Below the pieces are notes generated by a model that was not told where the DNA came from, searched no databases, and was given only the letters and a program-made list of their open reading frames with translations. A program made the position numbers and the translations under genes. 37,203 nt of DNA from a virus: positions 1-37,203 of the IMG/VR virus record IMGVR_UViG_3300028800_000050. One strand, 5' to 3'. Below, one piece after another: positions 30,716 through 37,203 of the stretch (positions within the stretch are counted from its first letter, which is position 1; every line of letters begins with the position of its first letter).

Positions 30716-30833
30716 GGTATACCTTTTATAAGAGAATTAATTAAATAACCGCTCTTACAAAAGCAAGAATGCCAGACGTTGCAAACATCCTGTTATTTGC
30801 TACTTTTAGTGTATATGAGTATAAGGAGCCTCT
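30716..30833. promoter_or_regulatory. Divergent intergenic region with GCAAA/TTTGC inverted repeat
   Basis: This 118-bp gap lies between the first fibre gene (leftward) and the RHH gene (rightward). GCAAA at 30781-30785 and TTTGC at 30796-30800 form an inverted repeat with a ten-base centre, a plausible operator for the RHH protein. A weak leftward TTGCTT-17-TAATTA is the only promoter-like pair seen. Confidence 0.4.
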
Positions 30834-31001
30834 ATGAAAACAAAAAAAAGCCTTATAAAAAGGCTTAATATCAATGTGACTGAAGAATTGCTTAAGAATC
30901 TAAAAGGTCGAGCATTATTACGCAATTGGACATTGACCAAATGGGTAATGGTTGCGATAACTAAAAGAATCCAAGAAGAAGATAAATATATGGACCTTTG
31001 A
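30834..31001 (+). CDS. Ribbon-helix-helix DNA-binding protein (Arc/CopG-like), 55 aa
   Basis: AAGGAGCCTCT precedes the ATG. The pattern is that of RHH repressors: a basic N-terminus and beta strand (KSLIKRLNINVTEEL), helix 1 (LLKNLKGRALLRNWT) and helix 2 (LTKWVMVAITKRIQEED). Such dimers bind palindromic operators. It is the only rightward gene in the 14 kb of structural genes and lies divergent from the fibre cassette, so it may regulate fibre transcription or itself. Confidence 0.68.
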   Translation: MKTKKSLIKRLNINVTEELLKNLKGRALLRNWTLTKWVMVAITKRIQEEDKYMDL

Positions 31002-31008
31002 GGCTATT

Positions 31009-31029
31009 TAGAGGCCACCGTGGCCTCTA
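31009..31029. terminator. Bidirectional hairpin between RHH gene and internal protein gene
   Basis: TAGAGGCCA-CCG-TGGCCTCTA, nine pairs with a three-base loop, between converging stop codons. Followed by TTTATG rightward and AAATAG leftward. Position fits a shared terminator despite the short T tracts. Confidence 0.55.
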
Positions 31030-31030
31030 T

Positions 31031-32653
31031 TTATGCGCTGTGTCCACGTTTTATTATTTTAACACCGCGAGTTTGTGCTGGCTCCTCACTATTTTCTTGT
31101 TCTATAACATCTTGGGTTTGCCTTCCCAAATCATTTAATATGGTAACCAAACGTACTTTATCAATTTTAGGAAGTTCGGCAGCGAGTTTAGCATACTCAG
31201 CATAAATTTCTGGATGATTTTTAAGAGCATCTGCAGCAATTCTCATTTCATTGCGTATTAATTGTACGCCTTTCACGGCACCAGTAATGGCTGCAGCCGG
31301 TGCGAATCCAAATATCTTCTTCAAAGCATAGCCAAGACCACCAAGACCAACGATCGATGCCTTTGCGCCTCCATACTTCGATTTTGAAAAATCTTTTACT
31401 AACTGATCGAATTTATTCGTTGCTGCATCATAGTCTTCTCTCAGCTTTTTGCCTTCGAGTTTCTTTTCAGCTATAAAGTCTTTGCGATTTTTTTTAAGAT
31501 TGGCAAATTCTCTGTGTGCAGCCTCTGCTTGTTTCCATGCGGAGGTATGTTCTGGGGAACCTGTTTGTTCTATAAAATTGTTCAAACCATCGATAACAGG
31601 ACGCATTACGCTTTTAAATCCGTTTGAGGCTGACCGATCATAGATCTGCTCATTATAATTCTTTTGGAACTTCTTGGCCTGGCTCAAAGAAAGTGATTGT
31701 TTGTTAATGGCTGCTTCAAGAGGAGCAAGAATCTTATTTACGCGCGAATAGTCTGCGGGATCAACACCAAGTTCGAGTCTTTCATTTACCTGATCAATAA
31801 TTGGCCTCAATGATGAAGGATTTGCAAAAGCTTTACCTTCTAGTTGTTCGGCATTCTTATATAAAGGAGCACGTTCTACTTCTAATTGTTTTATTCTTTT
31901 TCCATATTCTTCTATATCATTCAAAGGCTTATTTAAGATCTCATCTTTTTTCGATTGGACCTTAGGTGCAATAACTTTCGAAGGCCTATTGCTCAAAGCA
32001 TTAATCGCTTTATGGCCTAAAATTCCTCCGCCTATACCTCCTATAGTTGCTCCAAGTTCGCCTTTTCCTATAGTTTCCCCTAATGCTTCGCCTAATTGGC
32101 TTCCGATTTCTGAGCCACCAAGTAGTCCTGCTTGTTGTAATGCAGAACGGCCGAGACTAGATGCGCCATGTGCCGCTCCTCGTGCTAAAAATGGCAATGA
32201 CGTCAATGCGATTTCTGCCCAGTAATCTTCAGGTCTATGCTGGGTGTAATAATCGGGATTAGCAGTAAAATTTGAAGCAATAGAACGAGCTTCTTTGTTA
32301 GCTTGTTGAGTAGTCGGTAAGACGGTTCTTAACAATTCTTCAGGACGGTTAAGGGGAGAACTTTTCTTAAACTCCAAATAATGTTCTGGTGTGCCAGGTT
32401 TATATTCATTATTGGCCTGTTTTTGATTAAATAATCCTGTTTCACGAGCCGCGAGATTTGTAAGATTTCCCAATCCAAGACCGGTGCGCCCAATTTCATA
32501 CGCAAGCGTCGGAACTTTTGCTAAATTTCTTAAGGCATAACCACCCAAAGATTCTTCTTCTGCTTCTGGTACATATTGAGGCTTAGATTTCGATTTAATA
32601 GGATTTCTCTGATTTTCATAGTCAGAAGTTCCTTTTCTTATAATCGTTGCCAT
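31031..32653 (-). CDS. Internal virion/ejection protein candidate, 540 aa
   Basis: GAGGTATAAT precedes the ATG, which lies just past the previous stop. Residues 150-215 are small-residue rich (GAAHGASSLGRSAL ... LGATIGGIGGGILGHKAINALS), like membrane-penetrating segments of ejection proteins; residues 230-400 are a long charged helical/coiled-coil region; about 430-450 (IVGLGGLGYALKKIFGFAPAAAITGAVKG) is another hydrophobic helix pair. With its two upstream neighbours it forms the usual set of three internal proteins of short-tailed phages. Not homologous to a named protein that I can see. Confidence 0.62.
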   Translation of the reverse strand: MATIIRKGTSDYENQRNPIKSKSKPQYVPEAEEESLGGYALRNLAKVPTLAYEIGRTGLGLGNLTNLAARETGLFNQKQANNEYKPGTPEHYLEFKKSSPLNRPEELLRTVLPTTQQANKEARSIASNFTANPDYYTQHRPEDYWAEIALTSLPFLARGAAHGASSLGRSALQQAGLLGGSEIGSQLGEALGETIGKGELGATIGGIGGGILGHKAINALSNRPSKVIAPKVQSKKDEILNKPLNDIEEYGKRIKQLEVERAPLYKNAEQLEGKAFANPSSLRPIIDQVNERLELGVDPADYSRVNKILAPLEAAINKQSLSLSQAKKFQKNYNEQIYDRSASNGFKSVMRPVIDGLNNFIEQTGSPEHTSAWKQAEAAHREFANLKKNRKDFIAEKKLEGKKLREDYDAATNKFDQLVKDFSKSKYGGAKASIVGLGGLGYALKKIFGFAPAAAITGAVKGVQLIRNEMRIAADALKNHPEIYAEYAKLAAELPKIDKVRLVTILNDLGRQTQDVIEQENSEEPAQTRGVKIIKRGHSA

Positions 32654-32654
32654 A

Positions 32655-33944
32655 TTATACCTCTACCCATTTACCTTTAATCAGTTCATACTCGACGCCA
32701 TCATCTTCTATTATTGTCCCGTTCCCGTAATATTTCTCAAAAAATTTAGTATGCTTCAAGGGAGCCTTAATAGCCTTGCGATATTCCAAAGTTCGTCGTT
32801 TAATATCAAGAGGATAATTTCCATTTTGATCTTTTTGTTCTTCAATGAATTCTTGGCGAGCTTGTACGCGATCTTTTTTATCTATAAGGGATTGTAATAT
32901 TTCTTCTTGAGTTTTAACTGGTTGGCTAAGATTTGCTTTTGCTAAAGCTTCCAGCTTTAATTTGTAATTACTCGGAACACCTTTTCGTGTTTGACCAAGT
33001 TCTATAATCAGCTTGTCAGCATCCGCTATATATTTTCTAATCTCAGGATCCCGAATAAATGCGCCATTAGTTACCGTGGATATAAATCCTGGAACTGCTC
33101 CCGGCCATTTTGATTTATTTTTTCTAAGAGTCTTAAGCATATCTTCAGCGATTCGAGCAACTTCTTCTTGTGCAGCATATTCTTTGGATTCTTCAGTAAG
33201 GAAAGGATCTAAACTTTTCTGCTCTTCAAAATCTTGTTTTCTTAATGAGAGTTCATGTTTTTCACGAGCTAGTTCCGATTCTGCTCCCGAAGACTTACCA
33301 ATATTGCCAACATTTAGGCCTCTGGGCTTATATGAAGGGAACGATTCGGTTTGCGTGTTCTCAAAAGGACCCGCTTGCCCCATAGTTCCATTACCTTTTT
33401 GTGGAAAACTCTGGATTTCATTGCCGCGATTTTGATCCTTCTGGAATCCTTGTCCAGCAGATGTTAATGTATTTAATCCAGGAATCACTCCGCTTGATTC
33501 TCTTTCAATAAATGGAATTTGACCCGCAAATGGAATTATTGGTTGTTCTTCTTGCCCTAATTGCTGGGCTTGTTGGGGCGATAAGAATTGTTTAAGGCGT
33601 TCGATCTCTTCTGGTTTAAATGCTTGAAGCGCTTCTGGGTGAGATAATAGTTGGGCCAATTCTTGTCTCTGTTGTGGCGACACGTTTTCAAGTTTGAACT
33701 CATTGTCTCCTTGAGCCTGCAGAACCTGGAGTTGTTCTTTAGGAGGCAAACTAGCCAAATAATTTAATGATTCTTCGGGAAGATTAGGAAATGCTCCGCG
33801 AAGATTATCTGTTTTTTGCTTATCACCGAGTCGCTTTATTTTTCCTTCTATAAGATTTGATAAAGTTCCTCCAATACCTTGGCCAGCTAGACGTCCAAAT
33901 GCATCCGTACCACCTGCCCCACGGGACAATTGTTGAATAGGCAT
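32655..33944 (-). CDS. Internal virion protein candidate, 429 aa
   Basis: AGGAGCATAAG precedes the ATG, overlapping the end of the upstream gene. N-terminus glycine-rich (RGAGGTDAFGRLAGQGIGGTLSNLIEGKIKRLG), then a Q/L-rich helical part (PPKEQLQVLQAQ, SPQQRQELAQLLSHPEALQAF, LSPQQAQQLGQEE). After a disordered linker a helical domain covers about residues 240-390. Shape and location suggest an internal core or ejection protein. No enzyme motif, including no lytic transglycosylase, is visible. Confidence 0.6.
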   Translation of the reverse strand: MPIQQLSRGAGGTDAFGRLAGQGIGGTLSNLIEGKIKRLGDKQKTDNLRGAFPNLPEESLNYLASLPPKEQLQVLQAQGDNEFKLENVSPQQRQELAQLLSHPEALQAFKPEEIERLKQFLSPQQAQQLGQEEQPIIPFAGQIPFIERESSGVIPGLNTLTSAGQGFQKDQNRGNEIQSFPQKGNGTMGQAGPFENTQTESFPSYKPRGLNVGNIGKSSGAESELAREKHELSLRKQDFEEQKSLDPFLTEESKEYAAQEEVARIAEDMLKTLRKNKSKWPGAVPGFISTVTNGAFIRDPEIRKYIADADKLIIELGQTRKGVPSNYKLKLEALAKANLSQPVKTQEEILQSLIDKKDRVQARQEFIEEQKDQNGNYPLDIKRRTLEYRKAIKAPLKHTKFFEKYYGNGTIIEDDGVEYELIKGKWVEV

Positions 33945-33945
33945 C

Positions 33946-34575
33946 TTATGCTCCTACTAATAAAGGAAGGATTTTCTTTAACAATTCTATACCGCTCGAT
34001 GTATTCGAATTTGATGAATTACCAGAAAATTGACCATAGTTCTTAGCGGCATTCTGTAAACCAGGAATTAGCTCAGCTAACAAAGAATGAAGAGCTCCGT
34101 TAGTTCCTTCATAATGCTGCGTCTCGAATTGTGGCGTCAAGCCTAATTGGCCTTGTTGCAAGAGACCTTGGCGATTCTGGAGACCATATTGGGAAGATAA
34201 AGCAGCTAGCCTAGATTGTAGATCAGAACCAGCAGCACCCAAAGCCCCCTGAAAAGCGGAAGAGCGTTGACCATTGGCAGCGGTAAATCGTTCGGCAATG
34301 CCAGGAATTGTTTGTGTATTGAACTGCCGTGTCGCCTCATTTGCAATTGGCTCAAATCCCGCCTGAGGATTCTCCAAACCAGTTTTGGCACCTGATAATA
34401 AACTTTCTAAGAACTCCATGCCTTGCGGCGTTTGTGTTGGTGTTCTTTGGAATGATTCTGGGCGCCCAAAAAGGAACTGATTAAACCCGCTTTGAGGCTT
34501 TAATGGTTGCAGTCCTTTCCCATTTACATTTTGGAATGGCTGAAATAATTGTTGTTGCTGCGCGGTATATGCCAT
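33946..34575 (-). CDS. Internal virion protein candidate, Q/G-rich, 209 aa
   Basis: AGGAGAAGTA precedes the ATG. Glutamine-rich N-terminus (YTAQQQQLFQPFQN), then an amphipathic region PIANEATRQFNTQTIPGIAERFTAANGQRSSAFQGALG ... DLQSRLAALSSQYGLQNRQGLLQQ, and a hydrophobic end (LLKKILPLLVGA). The IPGIAERF...SSAFQ...G pattern is one I have seen in small internal proteins of short-tailed phages, near ejection proteins. Function inferred. Confidence 0.6.
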   Translation of the reverse strand: MAYTAQQQQLFQPFQNVNGKGLQPLKPQSGFNQFLFGRPESFQRTPTQTPQGMEFLESLLSGAKTGLENPQAGFEPIANEATRQFNTQTIPGIAERFTAANGQRSSAFQGALGAAGSDLQSRLAALSSQYGLQNRQGLLQQGQLGLTPQFETQHYEGTNGALHSLLAELIPGLQNAAKNYGQFSGNSSNSNTSSGIELLKKILPLLVGA

Positions 34576-34583
34576 TACTTCTC

Positions 34584-35126
34584 CTAAGTTTGTAGATATC
34601 TTAATTCAATATAGGTCTGCGTAAAATTGCTTCGATTTGATCCCGTTATTATATATACATTAGTAGCATCAACGCGCAACTCAATATTATTTGCAAGCGT
34701 AGGAGAAGCATAAGGGATTGGAATATAATTAAAGCCCGTTTGATCACTTGCTGTCGCTTTAATTCCGGTAAAAGAAGTCTTCTTAGTACAGGTTATTCCA
34801 TGAGGAATAGTTGCGGTCCCGGTATTTGGAAGTGCCAAGGTATAATTTAGAGTTTTCCGTAATTCCTGCCGCAATGCCGGCGAAGCCGCCGTCGATGAAT
34901 TGTTGGCCGGATTAGGAAAATATTGACTGCCAATTACAAATTCTTGCGTCGGATATTGTCCAGTTTCCTTAATATTTAACACGAGGGCCATTTTACCAAT
35001 ATTCTGATATAGCCTTACCAGTAACTGTCTAAATTCTGGCGAGTTAATATCGACCTGTTGAATCTCTTGTATTTCCCAGACAAAATTAGTTTCAACAAAT
35101 GAACCATAATTAGAAGAAGTCGCCAT
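34584..35126 (-). CDS. Tail-associated structural protein, 180 aa
   Basis: Start MATSSNYGSF chosen because AAGGATGCAAT precedes it and it overlaps the hub stop (TAATG); the longer frame from 35162 has no binding site. N-terminal helical part (EIQEIQQVDINSPEFRQLLVRLYQNIGKMALVLNIKETGQY), then a beta-rich end (TIPHGITCTKKTSFTGIKATAS, NIELRVDATNVYIITGSNRSNFTQTYIELRYLQT). It is directly linked to the hub gene. A tail tip or needle-type role is possible; not recognised with certainty. Confidence 0.62.
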   Translation of the reverse strand: MATSSNYGSFVETNFVWEIQEIQQVDINSPEFRQLLVRLYQNIGKMALVLNIKETGQYPTQEFVIGSQYFPNPANNSSTAASPALRQELRKTLNYTLALPNTGTATIPHGITCTKKTSFTGIKATASDQTGFNYIPIPYASPTLANNIELRVDATNVYIITGSNRSNFTQTYIELRYLQT

Positions 35127-37203
35127 TATTGCATCCTTCCAACAGCTAAGGTGTAGAGACAAAATGCTTGAATTTCAAAGTCCGATCCCGCGATCGCGGC
35201 ATTAGTCATCTGGGAATCACTAAAATACATAATTAATTGTATAAATTCACCCGAAGACTGAAGATAAATTGGATGCCAAAGTAGCGACTGATATGTTTCA
35301 AGTGGATACAATAGAGGATTGTAGGGATAGGTTTCTAATATTCCTGTACCCATGATGGTATTAGTTGCCGCAGCATCATGAAGCATAAGATTATTAGCAT
35401 AGGAAGTTCTATAATCAACAACTATGGCACCTGCTACGGTCTTTTGTACGGCAAAATCTATCTTATGAATATACACATTCATATCTTTATCGGCATAAGG
35501 ATTGAATGCCTTTGATTGCAATTGAATGTTATTAACGCGGGCACATGTTCCCCCACCAAGATAATTACCCATAGTTATGGGAACGGTATTTATAGTTATG
35601 GTATTTCCATCCAAACTAATTGCTAATACTTTAAAGATATTGCCATTAAGAGCGGTCATGGTTCCTGTGTCAGCAACCACATTTTCAATCCAGACATAAT
35701 CTTCATCGTTAGGAAGTTCGGTCTGTATTGGGCTGAGATTACTATTGTAAATAGTTAACGAAAGAGTGCCCAAAGCTGCAAGGGTATAATCTATATTTGT
35801 TATGTACATTGATGGAGCATTTCTTGCCTCATCAACATCTAACTTAAGCACAAAACCTTCAGGGGTTCCTGCAAGAATTTGGCGTTGTTGTGCTTGAATA
35901 ACACCACTTATCCACGTCCCGTCAAAACTTTCCCATGTCTGAGGAGCAGAAGATTCCCATGTTATATCTGCTTGCTGTTCAAAATAACCAAAGGCCGTAA
36001 AACAGTCATCATTCAATGCCCAGCTATCATTTTGATAATTATATACTAAGATCGATGTAGGAAATGTTTGCGTTGGTTGTGCCCAATCTGCCACAAATGA
36101 CCAGTATACCAATTCTGCAAAGTAGTCTCTTATCCCACAAATTCTCTGGGTAGCATTATTTTTAGTCTCGAACTCAAAAATTTCATCAGGTATTTTTTGG
36201 TCTATGCGGGCTACATTACTACCATTACAAGCATGAACTCCGGTATTACCAATAGTAAGAACATGCTTATCAAATGGCACCGTGGAGAATGTAGATTGAC
36301 TTCCAAGTTCAGTGTTTAATTTCTGAAAAATGAATGGAAGTACTTCATTCTGGGTATAGACTAATTCCCACGTAGATCGCTCAAAATAAACAATAAGTCT
36401 ATCCTTGATGAATTCTGCAGATATTATTGCCTCTTCGGTTGTTGCGTCAATATACCCTGCTCCCGCAGCGGCATTGCCCGAGGAATCTACTTGATTTGGC
36501 TCATACCATGCATTAACGGCAAAAGGACTACCATTGAATGAAAAACGACAGCGATTTTTATATTGTGTAGCCGTACCAGATCCAGTTCCTGAATTATTAT
36601 TATTCTCTATGGTATTTAATAAAACTAATCGATTCTTAAAAGCAACAATAATACGCGCTGTTTGAATAAAGGGTCCGGTATAAACAGCTGCGCCACCCGG
36701 TAGGAAAAAGAAACCATTGGTTGTCGATCCCGATATTGCCGTCCAGGTTGAACCATCAAGCCACCACATAGGATCATCGGTTGCTAAAGGCTTACTGGTT
36801 CCCGTAGTTGCATTAAAATTTGTAACAAACATGACTTGATCACCGGCTATACCTTGCCAGTTACATGCCCAAAAAAAATTTAGGTTACTACCATTAAACG
36901 TTGCCGTTCCCGATCGTATAAATCCTGCGCTGGTATATAAATAGGCGAATTGTTGATCGAAGGCATATGTCGGATGATTATTGATAGAACCAATCTCATA
37001 TTGATCAATTCCCATAACGGGCAGCGATGGATACCAATATACCGGTAATAACGCTACTGATGTTTGGCCACCGGTAATCCTAAATTGATATACATTGGGA
37101 CCCGTTGAATTTAATCGTACGGTTCCAATTGCCGGCCCACCTGGTCCCTGGTCTGTACTCAAGGTAGCAGCATTGCCAACTATTCCCGGAACAGTGGTAA
37201 CCG
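35126..37203 (-). CDS. Tail hub/tubular protein (propeller-like), C-terminal part; gene starts at 416
   Basis: The complete protein is 788 aa when joined across the circle. Blade-like repeats are visible: YAFDQQFAYLYTSAGFIRSG, RIIVAFKNRLVLLNTIE, AEFIKDRLIVYFERSTWELVYT, HVLTIGNTGVHACNGSNVARIDQKIPDEIFEF, ILVYNYQNDSWALNDDCFTAFG, as in T7 gp12-like tubular B and P22 hub proteins. C-terminal residues form beta-sandwich segments. Short-tailed phages use this protein for the nozzle under the portal. Family placement is from pattern; no single catalytic motif. Confidence 0.74.
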   Translation of the reverse strand, partial: VTTVPGIVGNAATLSTDQGPGGPAIGTVRLNSTGPNVYQFRITGGQTSVALLPVYWYPSLPVMGIDQYEIGSINNHPTYAFDQQFAYLYTSAGFIRSGTATFNGSNLNFFWACNWQGIAGDQVMFVTNFNATTGTSKPLATDDPMWWLDGSTWTAISGSTTNGFFFLPGGAAVYTGPFIQTARIIVAFKNRLVLLNTIENNNNSGTGSGTATQYKNRCRFSFNGSPFAVNAWYEPNQVDSSGNAAAGAGYIDATTEEAIISAEFIKDRLIVYFERSTWELVYTQNEVLPFIFQKLNTELGSQSTFSTVPFDKHVLTIGNTGVHACNGSNVARIDQKIPDEIFEFETKNNATQRICGIRDYFAELVYWSFVADWAQPTQTFPTSILVYNYQNDSWALNDDCFTAFGYFEQQADITWESSAPQTWESFDGTWISGVIQAQQRQILAGTPEGFVLKLDVDEARNAPSMYITNIDYTLAALGTLSLTIYNSNLSPIQTELPNDEDYVWIENVVADTGTMTALNGNIFKVLAISLDGNTITINTVPITMGNYLGGGTCARVNNIQLQSKAFNPYADKDMNVYIHKIDFAVQKTVAGAIVVDYRTSYANNLMLHDAAATNTIMGTGILETYPYNPLLYPLETYQSLLWHPIYLQSSGEFIQLIMYFSDSQMTNAAIAGSDFEIQAFCLYTLAVGRMQ
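37077..37203. repeat. Terminal direct repeat, right copy
   Basis: Exact copy of bases 1-127. See the left copy: it marks circular closure, and it should be counted once. Confidence 0.95.

Noticed and set aside
35126-37162. 678-aa hub gene starting at 37162
   Set aside because: That TTG is internal; circular closure shows the real start at 416, with AAGGAG.

Overview
The window is the genome of a tailed double-stranded DNA bacteriophage. Its first 127 bases (1-127) are repeated exactly as its last 127 (37077-37203), so it reads as a closed circle of 37,076 bp with one gene (the tail hub, start at 416) cut by the arbitrary contig break. The head genes (large terminase, portal, scaffold, a capsid protein of the N4-gp56 type), a propeller-like tail hub, several internal virion proteins and the absence of any tape measure or sheath gene suggest a short-tailed (podovirus-like) particle. 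Nearly all genes have AGGA/GGAG ribosome binding sites and many overlap as ATGA or TAATG, so the host is a bacterium with ordinary Shine-Dalgarno initiation; its identity cannot be read from the sequence. I see no integrase, DNA polymerase, tRNA or recognisable endolysin.

Layout, following transcription. A divergent control region (22102-22234) separates a rightward early operon (97-aa protein, Erf-type annealing protein, 103-aa protein; 22235-23463) from a leftward transcript that runs round the whole circle. The leftward genes start with a small HTH regulator, a small membrane protein and a probable replication initiator preceded by iteron-like repeats (21447-21510). Next come a RusA-like resolvase, a possible small terminase, small CxxC proteins, the large terminase, small proteins, a set of exported or membrane proteins with a 93-bp tandem repeat (possible lysis region), the portal, scaffold, major capsid protein and connector/tail genes. 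The order then passes through the contig ends to the hub (35126-37203 plus 1-416), the internal virion proteins (31031-34575) and a modular fibre cassette (23639-30715). A single rightward gene for a ribbon-helix-helix protein (30834-31001) sits between the internal proteins and the fibres.

The most striking observation is in the head module. The major capsid gene is split into three exons by two group I introns only 42 nt apart: a 1240-nt intron carrying a LAGLIDADG endonuclease, and a compact 205-nt intron without an ORF, whose P1 (with the U-G pair) and P10 helices can be drawn by eye. Joining the exons gives one continuous 319-aa capsid protein. The large terminase is separately interrupted by a 327-aa intein with its own LAGLIDADG domain. 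Two essential genes of one phage thus carry three self-splicing elements.

Other features worth attention are repeats around the replication gene together with a possible antisense RNA, a recurring ATTTACGAC motif before late operons, twin glycine-rich fibre proteins with conserved ends and divergent centres, and several tiny genes (21-56 aa).
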